From CAMAVH01 sp046297835 (GTDB taxonomy: Bacteria; Pseudomonadota; Alphaproteobacteria; SMXQ01), in NCBI GenBank assembly GCA_046297835.1, contig JBKBHI010000002.1:186001-250000 (forward strand): 64,000 nucleotides of DNA. Reading direction: 5' to 3'. Below are positions 18,202 through 28,300 of this stretch, piece by piece. The stretch's first letter is position 1. Every line of letters starts with the position of its first letter. The notes under the pieces were generated by a model, which ran no database searches, was not told where the DNA came from, and was given only the letters and a program-made list of their open reading frames with translations. The position numbers and the translations under genes are program-made.

Positions 18202-19491
18202 ATGGCGCAGGCCGCCAGCGACGCCGTTCTCGAACGGCTGCAACGCCTGCACCCCAAGATCATCGACCTGTCGCTCGGCCGCACCGAGCGGCTGCTTGCC
18301 AAGCTTGGCCACCCCGAGCGCAAGATGCCGCCGATCATCCACGTCGCCGGCACCAACGGCAAAGGCTCCACCGTCGCGTTCCTGCGCGCCATGCTCGAAG
18401 CCGCCGGCAAGCGCGTCCATGCCTACACCTCGCCGCATCTGGTGCGCTTCCATGAGCGCGTGCGGCTCGCCGGGTCGCTGATCTCGGAAGCGGCGCTGCT
18501 GGAGACCTTGGAGCGCTGCGAGCGCGTGAATGCCGGCGAGCCCATCACCTATTTCGAGATCACCACCGCCGCCGCCTATCTCGCTTTCGCCGAGACCCCC
18601 GCCGACGTGACGCTGCTGGAAGTCGGCCTCGGCGGCCGCTTCGACGCCACCAACGTGATCGACAAGCCGCTCGCGACTGTCATCACGCCGGTGTCGATGG
18701 ACCACGAGCAATATCTCGGCGACACGCTGGAGAAGATCGCCTTCGAGAAGGCCGGCATCCTCAAGCCCGGCGTGCCCGCCGTGATCGGCCCGCAAAAGCC
18801 CGAGGCGATGGCGGTGATCGAGGCGCGCGCCAAGGAAATCGGCGCGCCGCTGTCGCGCTGGGGCCAGGAATGGATCGCCACGGTCGACGAAGGCCGGCTG
18901 ATCTGGCAGCAGGGCGCGCAGCGCCTCTCCTTGCCGATGCCCAACCTCGCCGGCGCGCACCAGATTTTCAACGCCGCCACGGCCGTCGCGGCGCTGGCGG
19001 CGGCCAGAGGGCTCGACGTGCCGGCCAGCGCGATCAACGAGGGCATGACCCGGGCCGAATGGCCGGCGCGGCTGCAACGGCTGACCAAAGGCCCGCTGGT
19101 CGAGCGCCTGCCGCCTCATGTGGAGCTGTGGCTCGACGGCGGGCATAATCCGTCGGCCGGCGAAGCGCTCGCCGCCCAGGCGCGGCGCTGGTCCGACAAG
19201 CCGCTGATGATCGTCGCCGGCTTGCTTCGCACCAAGGACGCCGCCGGCTTCTTCGCGCCGCTCGCGCCGTTCGTGCAGGCCGCGCGCAGCGTCTCGATCC
19301 CTGGCGCGGACGCGACGCTGAGCGCCCAGGAGACCTCGGAAGCGGCGAAGCGCGCCGGCCTCGACGCGCCGCCCGCGCCGTCATTGCCGCTAGCGCTGCT
19401 CGATCTCACGCTCGGGCTGGAACGCCCCGCCCGCATCCTGATCTGCGGCTCGCTCTATCTCGCAGGGCATGTGCTGAGCGAGAACGGCTAA
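18202..19491 (+). CDS. folC: Bifunctional folylpolyglutamate/dihydrofolate synthase
   Basis: FolC adds glutamate to dihydropteroate and to reduced folates. The 429-aa Mur-ligase-like enzyme carries the P-loop VAGTNGKGST near residues 50-59, the folate-site YTSPHLVRFHERVRL, EVGLGGRFDATNV, and TPVSMDHEQYLGDTLEKIA with the metal-binding His. The C-terminal domain contains LWLDGGHNPSAGEAL. It begins 10 nt after accD and ends before a bidirectional terminator. Confidence 0.95.
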   Translation: MAQAASDAVLERLQRLHPKIIDLSLGRTERLLAKLGHPERKMPPIIHVAGTNGKGSTVAFLRAMLEAAGKRVHAYTSPHLVRFHERVRLAGSLISEAALLETLERCERVNAGEPITYFEITTAAAYLAFAETPADVTLLEVGLGGRFDATNVIDKPLATVITPVSMDHEQYLGDTLEKIAFEKAGILKPGVPAVIGPQKPEAMAVIEARAKEIGAPLSRWGQEWIATVDEGRLIWQQGAQRLSLPMPNLAGAHQIFNAATAVAALAAARGLDVPASAINEGMTRAEWPARLQRLTKGPLVERLPPHVELWLDGGHNPSAGEALAAQARRWSDKPLMIVAGLLRTKDAAGFFAPLAPFVQAARSVSIPGADATLSAQETSEAAKRAGLDAPPAPSLPLALLDLTLGLERPARILICGSLYLAGHVLSENG

Positions 19492-19508
19492 AGTGAACGG
19501 CTAAACGA

Positions 19509-19536
19509 AAAGCCCCGCTGTCGCCAGCGGGGCTTT
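19509..19536. terminator. Bidirectional terminator between folC and trxA
   Basis: AAAGCCCCGCTG-TCGC-CAGCGGGGCTTT is a perfect 12-bp stem with a 4-nt loop and flanking A and T runs. It can stop folC transcripts (plus) and trxA transcripts (minus). Confidence 0.9.
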
Positions 19537-19559
19537 CGCGTCTCGCGATCACGCCGCGC

Positions 19560-19880
19560 TTAGAGCGCCGACTTGATCCAGTCCTGCAGCGCGGTCTTGG
19601 GCAGCGCGCCGACCTTCGTCGCCGCGACCTGGCCGTTCTTGAAGATCATCAGCGTCGGAATGCCGCGCACGCCGTACTTGCTCGGCGTGCCGCCGTTCTG
19701 GTCGACGTTGATCTTGGCGATGGTGATCTGGCCGTCCATCTCCTTGGCGATCTCGTCGAGCGCCGGAGCGATCTGCTTGCAGGGGCCGCACCATTCGGCC
19801 CAGAAGTCGACCAGCACGGGCGTGTCGGCCTTCAGGACGTCGGCTTCGAACGAGGCGTCGGAGACCTGTTTCAAACCCAT
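19560..19880 (-). CDS. trxA: Thioredoxin 1
   Basis: A 106-aa thioredoxin, the cytoplasmic dithiol reductant. The active site is WAEWCGPCKQ with Cys31 and Cys34. VDFWAEW, the cis-Pro segment YGVRGIPTLMIFKNG and the buried Asp near residue 25 are all present. It starts behind AAGGA. It lies between addA and folC, both of which read towards it or with it; the adjacency to addA is typical of alphaproteobacteria. Confidence 0.97.
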   Translation of the reverse strand: MGLKQVSDASFEADVLKADTPVLVDFWAEWCGPCKQIAPALDEIAKEMDGQITIAKINVDQNGGTPSKYGVRGIPTLMIFKNGQVAATKVGALPKTALQDWIKSAL

Positions 19881-19895
19881 GTTGAATCCTTAGAC

Positions 19896-19923
19896 AAGTT
19901 GAGAGGGGATAAGTTGAGAGGGG
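19896..19923. repeat. Direct repeat upstream of trxA
   Basis: AAGTTGAGAGGGG occurs at 19896-19908 and again at 19911-19923 (period 15), between the trxA start and addA. It lies in the probable trxA promoter/leader and may be an operator pair or a simple duplication. Confidence 0.6.
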
Positions 19924-20071
19924 GGCGCGGGGCGAACGCCCGCATGGCTGCGAGAAATCTAGGAGGCGGCCTACCCTGCGTCAAGGCACCCGCCGGTGAC
20001 CATAGGATGACCGCGCGCAAAAGCCCGGAACGCAAGGCTTTCGGATAGGCGCGATCGGATAGTCGCCGCGC

Positions 20072-23000
20072 TCAAGCCGGCAGGATCTGGCGGTCGAGCA
20101 GCTCCGCCGGGATATCCATCCACAGGGGGCCGTCGGTCCACAGCAGCGCGCAATCCACGCGCTTGCCGACATAGATCTGTTCCAGCAGCGCGCGATAGGC
20201 GGCGAGCTGGCGCAGATAGGCGGCCGGCACGTCGGCGACGCGCGTCGGCGACGGACGGTTGCTCTTGTAATCGACGATCAGCACGCGATCGTCCAGCGCC
20301 ACCAGCCGGTCGATCTGGCCGCTGACGGCGCGCTCGCCGACGCGCCCGGCGATCGACAGTTCCGCGCGGCTGCCCGGCCCGAAGATCGGCGCGAAGCGCG
20401 CGTCCTCGAGCACGCGCAGCGCCTCGGCGGTGATGGCCGCCTGGCGCGCCGCGTCGAGATTCCACAAGGGCCGCGCGAGATAGCGCGCGGCGGCGGCGGC
20501 GCGCAGCTCCGGCGCAAGCTCGGGCAGGCTTTGCAGCAGGCGATGGATCAAGAGGCCGCGCAGGAAGCGCGCGGAATCGTCTTCCGCGAACGGCGACAAC
20601 ATGGCCGGCTCGGCCTCGCTCGCCGGATCGGGCTTCGACGGCGCGAGGGGGCGTGACGGGCGCGTCTCGGGCTTGGCCGGAACGCGCGCGAAGTTCGGCA
20701 GAGGCGCGAGCGGCTCGTCGGGCGCGGCCGTCTCGTCCCGCGTCTTGTCGGGCGCGCCGCTTTGCGCGTGGCGCAGTCGCAGGCCAGCGCCGGACCAGCC
20801 ATCGGCGGTCAGCGCGGTAAAGTCGAACTCGGCGGGCTCGGCCGCGCCCTCCGCGACCAGGTCCTGCAAGCCCTCGCGCACCATGGCGTACCAGCAGCCC
20901 AGCGGCGGCGCGTTCTTGCCGTGCCAGCCGCAGACATAGAGCCGGTCCTCGGCGCGGGTCAGCGCCACATAGAGCAGGCGACGATATTCTTCCTCGGCGC
21001 GGCGCTTGGCGGCGGCGCGCGCGGCGGCGGCCACCGCCTCGTCGTCGGCGACGCGCGGCGGCCACAGCGGCAGGCGCGGCAGCGCCGGATCGTCCGCCGC
21101 CTCGTCGAGCGCGGTCCACAACAGAGCATCCTGCTGCGTCGGCACCTGCATCGTGTCGGGCAGGATCACCACCGGCGCTTGCAGGCCCTTCGCGCCGTGC
21201 GCCGTCATGATCCGCACTTCGTCCCGCACGCTTTGCTCCAGATCGCGCTTGATCTCGGTCTCGCCGGCGGCGAACCAATGGAGGAAGCCTTGCAGCGACG
21301 GCGCGGCCTCGCGCTCGTAGCCGAGCGCGCGGTTGAGGAATTCGGCGATGGCGTCCTCCGCCTCGACGCCGAGCCGCGCCAGCAGCTTGCGCCGGCCGCC
21401 CTCGCGGCTAAGCAGGCGGCTGAAGATTTCATAGGGCCGCGCGTAATCGGCGAGCGCCAGGAAGCGCGCGAGCAGATCGTGCGCCACCTTGAACGGGCCC
21501 GCCGCCGCATCCTTGCCGGCGCGCTTCGCCAGCGCGTCCCACAGGCGGCCGGGCCGGCCGTGCGCGATCTCGAACAACTGGTTTTCGTCGAGCCCCACCA
21601 GCGGGCTTTTCAGCACGGTCGCCAGCGTCAGGTCGTCGTCCGGCAGCAGCAGGACTTGCCCGAAGGCGATCAGGTCCATCACCGCGAGCTGTTCGGTCAG
21701 CACCATGCGATCGACGCCGGCCACCGGCACGCCGCGCGCTTTCAGGCCGCGCACCAGCTCGCCGACGAAGCCGGTGCGCCGGCGCACCAGCACCATGATA
21801 TCGCCAGCCCGCATCGAGCGGCCGTAGCTGTCCAGCCGCTCCTGGCCGATCCAGGCCGCGATCTGCGCGGCGAGGACGGCGGCGAGCCGGTTTTGCGGCG
21901 AATCGCCGGCTTCGGTTTCGAGCGGCGAGGCCCAGGGCGCGACCACGCCGGGCTCGCGCGGCCCGACCGGCGGCCATAGCTCCACAAGGCCGGCCTGGCC
22001 GACGCGCTTGAGATTGTGCTTCACGCTGCCGCCGCCTTCGGCGACGCCGACGCGCGCCGGATCGCGCGCGAACACGGCATCGACGGCGCGCAGCACCGCG
22101 TCGGTCGAGCGATAGGACATCAAGAGATCGCGCTCGCTCCAGGCCTGAGCGCGTTCGGCGCGCTCGTGGAAATGCGCGCGCATCCGCAGGAACGCCTCCG
22201 GGTCCGCGCCCTGGAAGCTGTAGATCGACTGCTTGAGATCGCCGACGACGAACACCGTGCGCGAGCCCCCCAATGGACCATTGGCCCGCGCGCCCTCGCC
22301 GGCGAAGAACTCCTCGGCCACCGCCGCGACCACTTCCCATTGCTCGGGGCTGGTGTCCTGCGCCTCGTCGACCAGGATGTGATCGAGCCCGCCGTCGAGC
22401 TTGAACAGCACCCAGGCCGCCGCCTGCGCCGCGAGCTCGCCCTCGCCGAGCAGCAAGTCGCGCGTCTTCAAGATCAGGTCGTCGTAATCGAGCGCGGCGC
22501 GGCGCGCCTTGTGGCGCTCGTAGCCCGCGAGCAGATGGCCGGCAAGGGTGAGCAGCGCCGCGCCGAGATCGGCGAGCTTGGCGGCGCGCAAGCGCTGGCA
22601 CAGGGCGACCAGGCGTTCGGCCTCGCGCTCCATGACCTCGATGGCGTTATTGCCCTTGGCGATATCCGCCGTCATCTGCTTGGCGTAGGGACGGCCCGTG
22701 CTCGGCGCGATGAAGCCTTTGCAATAAGTCTCGAACTGGGCGGCCCGAGTCTCGGCGCTTTCTAGCAGCGGCGCGAAACAGGCGGCATGATCCTGGTCGG
22801 TTTTCTTGCCGCGCGCCATCCGCGCGGCGGCGTCGCGCAACCCCGGCAAGTCGAGCGCCTCGTCGGCGACGCCCGCCGTCAATATCGTCGCCGCCGTCTC
22901 GCCTTGAAGCAGCCCGAGCCGCGCGCGCAATGTTTCGAGCGCGCCGGCTTCGCCGCCCTTCAAATCGAACAGGCGCTTGAGCGCGCCGCGCTTGGCGGCG

Positions 23001-23596
23001 AGGCCGCGCATCAGCTTGCCGAACGTCTCCTCGTTGGTCTCGGCGGTGACCGCCGCCCAGGCGCGGCCGACCGCGCCATCCGGCGCGCCGCGCGCTTCGC
23101 GCAGCAGGTCGTCGCGCGCCGACAGCATGGCGTCGCCGGCGGCGCGCTCGTCCATCACCTCGAAATGCGGCGCGAGGCCCGATTCGACCGGAAAGCGCCG
23201 CAGCACCGACTGGCAGAAGGCATGGATCGTCTGGATCTTCATGCCGCCGGGCACGTCGAGCACCAGGCCGAACAGGCCGTGCGCGCGCTGGCGCTCGGCG
23301 TCGCTCGGCGCGCGGTTGAGCAATTCTTGCAATTCGCGGGTCAGCGTCGCCGCGTCGGCCGCGGCCCAGCCGCCGAGGCGGGCGTTGACGCGCAGCGACA
23401 TTTCCGCCGCCGCCGCCTTGGTGAAGGTGAGGCACAAGATGCGGCCGGGCGGCGTGCCGTGCACCAGAAGGCTCAGCACGCGCCGCGTCAAGATGGTGGT
23501 CTTGCCGGCGCCGGCCGAGGCCGCCACCCACACCGTGCGGTCGGGGCGCAGGGCGTCTTCGGTCTCGCCGACAGCCGAGAGGATGGCGTCGCTCAT
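20072..23596 (-). CDS. addA: Double-strand break repair helicase-nuclease AddA (alphaproteobacterial type)
   Basis: AddA is the UvrD-like helicase and nuclease subunit of AddAB, which resects broken ends for RecA. The protein is about 1174 aa from the ATG at 23596, which overlaps the addB stop (ATGA). It has Walker A AASAGAGKTT near residues 25-34, the helicase motif LVDEAQDTSPEQW, VVGDLKQSIYSFQGADP, and MTAHGAKGLQAPVVILPD. Near the C terminus the RecB-family nuclease motif is LIVDYKSNRPS. In-frame codons upstream of 23596 lie inside addB and are not part of the gene. Confidence 0.95.
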   Translation of the reverse strand: MSDAILSAVGETEDALRPDRTVWVAASAGAGKTTILTRRVLSLLVHGTPPGRILCLTFTKAAAAEMSLRVNARLGGWAAADAATLTRELQELLNRAPSDAERQRAHGLFGLVLDVPGGMKIQTIHAFCQSVLRRFPVESGLAPHFEVMDERAAGDAMLSARDDLLREARGAPDGAVGRAWAAVTAETNEETFGKLMRGLAAKRGALKRLFDLKGGEAGALETLRARLGLLQGETAATILTAGVADEALDLPGLRDAAARMARGKKTDQDHAACFAPLLESAETRAAQFETYCKGFIAPSTGRPYAKQMTADIAKGNNAIEVMEREAERLVALCQRLRAAKLADLGAALLTLAGHLLAGYERHKARRAALDYDDLILKTRDLLLGEGELAAQAAAWVLFKLDGGLDHILVDEAQDTSPEQWEVVAAVAEEFFAGEGARANGPLGGSRTVFVVGDLKQSIYSFQGADPEAFLRMRAHFHERAERAQAWSERDLLMSYRSTDAVLRAVDAVFARDPARVGVAEGGGSVKHNLKRVGQAGLVELWPPVGPREPGVVAPWASPLETEAGDSPQNRLAAVLAAQIAAWIGQERLDSYGRSMRAGDIMVLVRRRTGFVGELVRGLKARGVPVAGVDRMVLTEQLAVMDLIAFGQVLLLPDDDLTLATVLKSPLVGLDENQLFEIAHGRPGRLWDALAKRAGKDAAAGPFKVAHDLLARFLALADYARPYEIFSRLLSREGGRRKLLARLGVEAEDAIAEFLNRALGYEREAAPSLQGFLHWFAAGETEIKRDLEQSVRDEVRIMTAHGAKGLQAPVVILPDTMQVPTQQDALLWTALDEAADDPALPRLPLWPPRVADDEAVAAAARAAAKRRAEEEYRRLLYVALTRAEDRLYVCGWHGKNAPPLGCWYAMVREGLQDLVAEGAAEPAEFDFTALTADGWSGAGLRLRHAQSGAPDKTRDETAAPDEPLAPLPNFARVPAKPETRPSRPLAPSKPDPASEAEPAMLSPFAEDDSARFLRGLLIHRLLQSLPELAPELRAAAAARYLARPLWNLDAARQAAITAEALRVLEDARFAPIFGPGSRAELSIAGRVGERAVSGQIDRLVALDDRVLIVDYKSNRPSPTRVADVPAAYLRQLAAYRALLEQIYVGKRVDCALLWTDGPLWMDIPAELLDRQILPA

Positions 23597-26565
23597 GCTT
23601 CGCCCTCCTCCTCGCCGGCCGCCGCCCATTCCTTGACGCGCGCGAGATGCTCGTAGTCGCTGAAGCGCGGCGCGTGGGCGGCGCGCGGCCGCGCCAGATA
23701 GGGCGTCGCCGGATCGTCGAAGGCGGCGATCAGGCCGGTCAGGCCGCGATAGGACTCCTCGGCGAACAGCGCCGCGTCGTGCGGCGCGATCTTGGCCGGC
23801 GGCTGGCCGCCGGTCAGCCGCCAGAACTCGACGCGCGCCACCTCCGCCGCCGGCACGCCCTTGAACGCGCCGCGCGCCGCCATCATCGCTTCGAGCGGCA
23901 ATTGCGGCGCGAAGCCGAAGGTCAGCTCCTCGGCCTTCGGAGCGCCGCCGGTCTTGTAATCGACCACCACGAGCCGGCCGTCGCCGAGGGAATCGATGCG
24001 GTCCGCCTTGGCCACCAGCTTGAACGGCCCGGCCGGTCCGGCCAGCAGCATCTCGCCCCAGCCTTCGACGGCGAGCGGCGTCGCTTCGCGCCGGCGCAGG
24101 GTCTCGTTGTCGGCGAACCAGCGCGCGATGCGCTCGAAGCGCGGCCACCAGAAGGCCCAGACGCCCGGCCGGTCGAGCGCCGAGGCGAAGGCGACGCGGC
24201 CGAGATCGAGCAGCCGCGCATAGGCAACAGCGGGCGTCTCGTCGGCGCGCCAGCTTTTCACGAACGCGTCGAGCGCCGCATGGATGAAGCTGCCGCGATC
24301 GGCCGCGCCCGGATCGGCGTCGAGCGGATCGAGCGCGCGCAGGCCGAGCACATGCTTGGCGTAGATGCCGTAAGGATCGCGCATCCAGGTCTCGACCTCG
24401 GTGACGCTGAGCCGGCGCGGCCGCGCCGCCACCGGCGGCGTCGGCGCGGGGCGCTGGATCGGCGTCGGCGGGGCCTCAGGAGCGTCGAGCGCCTGCTGCC
24501 AGGCGAGCCATTGGCCGCCTTTCGCCAACTTCTTCTCCGCCTTAAGGCCGAGCAGCAGATTGTCGAGCCGTTGCAGCCAGCGCGCCGGCACGGTCGGCGT
24601 GCCGTCGACGCGCTGCGCCCGCGTCAGGACCACCTCGGGCGCGGCGAACGCCTGCGCGACGTCGTGCGCCGCGAGGCCGATGCGCCGCTCCGGCGCAGGC
24701 AGGCCGAAGGCTTCGCGCATCGGCCGGCTCATCCATGGATCGGCCCCCGGATCGGCCGGCCAGACGCCTTCGTTGAGGCCGCCGAGGATGACGAGGTCGG
24801 CGTGCTGCAAGCGCGCTTCGAGCGGGCCCCAGATGGAAAGGCGCGGATGCGCGCCGTAGCGCGGCCGCACGACGCGACCGGCCAGCAGCGTCTCGAACAA
24901 AGCCGGATAGGCGCGGCCCGCCATCGGTGGCAGGTCGCGCGCCGCCTCGGCGAATTCGGCGAAGAAGCCGGCGAGCGCTTCGCCGTCGTCGCCGCGCCAC
25001 AGCCGCGCCGCGCCCGGCAGGGCCTCGTCGGCCGCGAGATGCTCCAGCCACGACGCATGGGCGCGCAGCAATGTCGCCGCTGGCGTCTCCTGTGCCGCCA
25101 GCGCGTCGCACAGCGGCGCGGCGGCGCGCGCCAGGCCGTCGAGCCAGGAACCGAGCGACGCTTTCGCCTTGCCGTCCAGCGCGTCGATCAGGCCGGCGAA
25201 GCCCGGCGCGGGGCGCACGCCGCGCAGCACGGCCAGTTCCAGCGCGCGCGCCTTGTCGCGGAAGGCCACGGTCTTCTCGCCGCCGCTCGCCAGCGGATGT
25301 TTGAGCGCCGCCAGCAGATCGGCCGGGGCCAATTCCTCGGCCAACATGGCGAGCGCGAGGCGCGCAAAAGCGCCGGCCGGCGTGGCGGCGAGCGGCTGGC
25401 CCGCCGAATCGTCGATCTCGATGTCCCAGCGCGCCAGTTCGGCGGCGACGCGGCGCGCCAGCGCGCGGTCGGGCGTGACCAACGCCGCCGTGCGGCCTTC
25501 ATGCTCGACCGCCTCGCGCATCATCAAGGCGATCGCGCCGGCCTCTTCGATCGGGCCGGGCGCGTCGAGCCGCATGACGCCGGCGAGCGCCGCCGCCGGA
25601 TCGGGCGGCGCGAGGGGTGCCCCATCCGCCTGCGGATCGAGCGCGCGGGCGAGAATTTGCGCGCGCGCCGGCGGCGTGCGCGGCGCGATCGGCGAGGCCC
25701 ATTCGACGACATCGCCGCGCGCCACCTGCAAACGCTCCAGCAGCCGCGCCAAGCCGAATTGCGGATGGCTCGCCGGCCCCTCGGACAATAGCGCGCGCCA
25801 GCAGGCGTCGCTCATGTCGCGATCGAGGCCGGGCAGCACCACCTGGCCCTGCGGCAGCGCCGCGACGACGGCCAGAAGATCGGCGGTCGCCGGGATCGAG
25901 CCGGTCGAGCCGGCGGCGATCACCGGCCCGGCCGGCGGCTGCGCGCGCCACAGCTCGGCTTGCGCCGCGAGCACGGCATTGCGCCGCGCCGCCGGGTCGA
26001 GAGCCCCTTCGGCCTCCAGGATTTTCGGCCAATGTTCGGTGAGGATGCCGAGGAATTCGAGGGTGCGCTGCCAATGTCGCGCGAAGTTTTCCGGCGCGAG
26101 GCTTTTGAGCTTCGCCGGATCGGCGCGCTCGGTCTGCATTTCGTCGAGAAGGCGCGCGAGCGCCTCCGCGAGACGCGCCGATTGCGCTTCATCCAAGCTC
26201 TCGGGCAGGCCGCGCGCGCCGAGCTGGCGCACCAGCCGGGCGAGCAGCAGTTGCCGGCGCAGGCCAGGAATGGCCGGCGGCAGGTCGGCCGCGCCCGGCG
26301 CGGCCCCGGCGCTTTCTTCGAGCAGCAGCGCTTCCTCATCCAGCTCGCCGAGCGGCATGAGGCGCGGCAGCAGCACCGGCGCGCCGTCGCCGAGCCGCAG
26401 AAAGGCTTCGCGCAGCGAACGGATGGCGCGCCGGGTCGGCAGCAGCACGGTGACGTTGGTCAACGCCAAGGGATCGTCGCGGCCGACCAGCTGCCAGATG
26501 CCGGCCGCCAGCGCGTCGACGAAGGGCGCGCCGGCCGGGATGTTGGCGACGCGCGCTTTCGTCAC
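23593..26565 (-). CDS. addB: Double-strand break repair protein AddB (alphaproteobacterial type)
   Basis: AddB is the partner scaffold and nuclease of AddA. The GTG at 26565 is favoured because it overlaps the murU stop (GTGA), gives the family start VTKARVANIPAGAPFVDALA, and keeps the 4-nt overlap pattern of the operon; this yields about 990 aa. VTVLLPTRRAIRSLREAF is the alphaproteobacterial N-terminal motif and lacks a canonical Walker A. The C-terminal nuclease domain has LVVVDYKTGGAPK and PQLPLEAMM. In Bacillus the AddB nuclease domain is bound by an Fe-S cluster; I could not identify a convincing Cys set here. Confidence 0.92.
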   Translation of the reverse strand: MTKARVANIPAGAPFVDALAAGIWQLVGRDDPLALTNVTVLLPTRRAIRSLREAFLRLGDGAPVLLPRLMPLGELDEEALLLEESAGAAPGAADLPPAIPGLRRQLLLARLVRQLGARGLPESLDEAQSARLAEALARLLDEMQTERADPAKLKSLAPENFARHWQRTLEFLGILTEHWPKILEAEGALDPAARRNAVLAAQAELWRAQPPAGPVIAAGSTGSIPATADLLAVVAALPQGQVVLPGLDRDMSDACWRALLSEGPASHPQFGLARLLERLQVARGDVVEWASPIAPRTPPARAQILARALDPQADGAPLAPPDPAAALAGVMRLDAPGPIEEAGAIALMMREAVEHEGRTAALVTPDRALARRVAAELARWDIEIDDSAGQPLAATPAGAFARLALAMLAEELAPADLLAALKHPLASGGEKTVAFRDKARALELAVLRGVRPAPGFAGLIDALDGKAKASLGSWLDGLARAAAPLCDALAAQETPAATLLRAHASWLEHLAADEALPGAARLWRGDDGEALAGFFAEFAEAARDLPPMAGRAYPALFETLLAGRVVRPRYGAHPRLSIWGPLEARLQHADLVILGGLNEGVWPADPGADPWMSRPMREAFGLPAPERRIGLAAHDVAQAFAAPEVVLTRAQRVDGTPTVPARWLQRLDNLLLGLKAEKKLAKGGQWLAWQQALDAPEAPPTPIQRPAPTPPVAARPRRLSVTEVETWMRDPYGIYAKHVLGLRALDPLDADPGAADRGSFIHAALDAFVKSWRADETPAVAYARLLDLGRVAFASALDRPGVWAFWWPRFERIARWFADNETLRRREATPLAVEGWGEMLLAGPAGPFKLVAKADRIDSLGDGRLVVVDYKTGGAPKAEELTFGFAPQLPLEAMMAARGAFKGVPAAEVARVEFWRLTGGQPPAKIAPHDAALFAEESYRGLTGLIAAFDDPATPYLARPRAAHAPRFSDYEHLARVKEWAAAGEEEGEA

Positions 26566-27290
26566 GAGAGGCGCGCTTGCAAATGCCGTTCGGCCAAGGC
26601 GAGGCCGTCCGGCGTGCCGATGTGATACCAATCGCCGTCATGGCGCAGGCCGTGCAGCCGCCCGGCCGCGGCGGCCTTGTCGTAGAGCGCGTTCAACGAA
26701 AAGGCCCCGCGCGGCGCGCCGGCGAACAAGCGGGGATGCAGGATCTGCACGCCGGTAAAGACGAAGGGCGCGCTGTTGCCGTCGCGGCGGCGCAGTTCGC
26801 GGCCAGCGAAATCGAAATCGCCCGGCCCGTCGTAGCCGATGGCGGCATCCTTGTCGTGGACCAGCAGCAGCGCGTCCATCGTCGCGTCGTCCCACGCCGC
26901 CGCGAGCCGCGTCAGCGCCGGCACTGTCCCGTCGCGCCACAGGATGTCGCCGTTGGCGACATAGAACGGTGCGTCGCCGAGATCGCGCAACGCCTGCGCG
27001 ACGCCGCCGCCGGTATCCAGGATCGCCGCTTCTTGCGACACGAGAATGCCGAGCTTGTCGCGGCCCTGGCCCATGCGCAGGGCGACATGCATGACGATCT
27101 TCGCGGCGAGATAATGGGCGTTGACCACGGCGGTCTCGACGCCGGCCGCGGCGAAATGGTCGAGCGCGCGATCCAGCATGCAGCGGCCCGCGACCGGGAT
27201 CAGCGGCTTCGGCGTCGTCAAAGTGAGCGGGCGCATTCGCAGACCGAAGCCCGCCGCCAGCACCATCCCTCTTGCGATGCGGGCGCTCAT
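26562..27290 (-). CDS. murU: N-acetylmuramate alpha-1-phosphate uridylyltransferase (MurU type)
   Basis: A 242-aa nucleotidyltransferase with the sugar-nucleotide motif MVLAAGFGLRMRPLTLTTPKPL at the N terminus, FYVANGDILW, the metal-binding region around GPGDFDF, and FVFTGVQILHP. In pseudomonads MurU makes UDP-MurNAc from MurNAc-1-phosphate in the cell-wall recycling route that bypasses fosfomycin-sensitive MurA. The start at 27290 overlaps the kinase stop (ATGA). Pairing with an AmgK-like kinase upstream supports the specific assignment over a generic GlmU/RmlA-like enzyme. Confidence 0.85.
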   Translation of the reverse strand: MSARIARGMVLAAGFGLRMRPLTLTTPKPLIPVAGRCMLDRALDHFAAAGVETAVVNAHYLAAKIVMHVALRMGQGRDKLGILVSQEAAILDTGGGVAQALRDLGDAPFYVANGDILWRDGTVPALTRLAAAWDDATMDALLLVHDKDAAIGYDGPGDFDFAGRELRRRDGNSAPFVFTGVQILHPRLFAGAPRGAFSLNALYDKAAAAGRLHGLRHDGDWYHIGTPDGLALAERHLQARLS

Positions 27291-28300
27291 GGCCGGTCCG
27301 GAGCCCGGCGCATATCCGCCGGCACGTGCCGATCCATCCAGGCGCGCACGCCGGCGAGCGCCGGATGCGTCAGATCGTGCTGCAACAGACGCCAGACGCG
27401 CGGCACATGGCCGAGATAATGATGCTTGCCGTCGCGGCGCGACAGGCGCGTGAAGATGCCGACGATCTTGGCGTTGCGCTGCGCCGCCAGCACGGCGCAG
27501 GCGGCGGCGAAAGCGTCGCGGTCGAGCTGGGGGAAGGCGGCGAGATAGCGCGCCGTCATCGCCTCGGCAAGGCCCGGCGCGAGATCGCGGCGCGCGTCCT
27601 CGAGCAGCGAGACGAAATCGTAGGCGGTCGGTCCGACCAGGGCGTCTTGAAAGTCCAAGAGACCGCAGGCGGCGATGCCGGCGCGCGCCGGCAGACGCAT
27701 CAGGTTGTCGACATGATAGTCGCGCAGCACCAGCGTGTAGGGCTGGCGGTCGAGCGCCGCGAAGGCCTCGCGCCAGGCGGCCGCGTAAGCGGCCAGCGCG
27801 TCCGGCGTCGGCGCGATGTCCATCGCCGGCATGAACCAGTCGGTCAGCAGCCGCGCTTCTTCGAGCAGCTTGGCCTCGTCGTAGGGCGGCGTGCTGAGCG
27901 GCAGGACCTTGTCGATGGGCACGAGATGCAGGCCGATCAAAGTATCGACGGCCAATTCGTAAAGCGCCCGCTCGTCCGCGCCTTTGGCGAGCAGGCGCGT
28001 GAAAGTGTCGTCGCCGAGGTCTTCGAGCAGCAGCAGGCCGTTGGCCTCGTCGGCCTCGAAGACATGCGGCGCGCTGAAGCCGAGCTTGGTCAGATGGCGC
28101 GCGACGCGCAGGAAGGGCCGCACGTCCTCTTTCGGCGGCGGGGCGTCCATCAGCATGGCGCGCCGGCCGTCGAGCGTCAGGCGCTCGTAGCGCCGGAACG
28201 AGGCGTCGCCCGGCAGCTTGTCGCGCGCCGCGTCCGCCCAGCCGCATTTGGCGAGGAAGCCGGCGATGATCGCGTCGCGGTTTGACGACGGCGCGTTCAT
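27287..28300 (-). CDS. amgK: Anomeric N-acetylmuramate/N-acetylglucosamine kinase (AmgK type)
   Basis: A 337-aa aminoglycoside-phosphotransferase-fold kinase. It shows GDASFRRYERLTL near the N terminus, LLLLEDLGDDTF as the hinge, the catalytic loop LRDYHVDNLMRL and the metal-binding GLLDFQDALVGPTAYDFVSLLEDARRD, all characteristic of AmgK. AmgK phosphorylates the anomeric carbon of MurNAc or GlcNAc released from peptidoglycan; the product feeds MurU encoded next. The start at 28300 overlaps the tsaE stop (ATGA). Many proteobacteria carry tsaE-amgK-murU in this order. Confidence 0.87.
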   Translation of the reverse strand: MNAPSSNRDAIIAGFLAKCGWADAARDKLPGDASFRRYERLTLDGRRAMLMDAPPPKEDVRPFLRVARHLTKLGFSAPHVFEADEANGLLLLEDLGDDTFTRLLAKGADERALYELAVDTLIGLHLVPIDKVLPLSTPPYDEAKLLEEARLLTDWFMPAMDIAPTPDALAAYAAAWREAFAALDRQPYTLVLRDYHVDNLMRLPARAGIAACGLLDFQDALVGPTAYDFVSLLEDARRDLAPGLAEAMTARYLAAFPQLDRDAFAAACAVLAAQRNAKIVGIFTRLSRRDGKHHYLGHVPRVWRLLQHDLTHPALAGVRAWMDRHVPADMRRAPDRP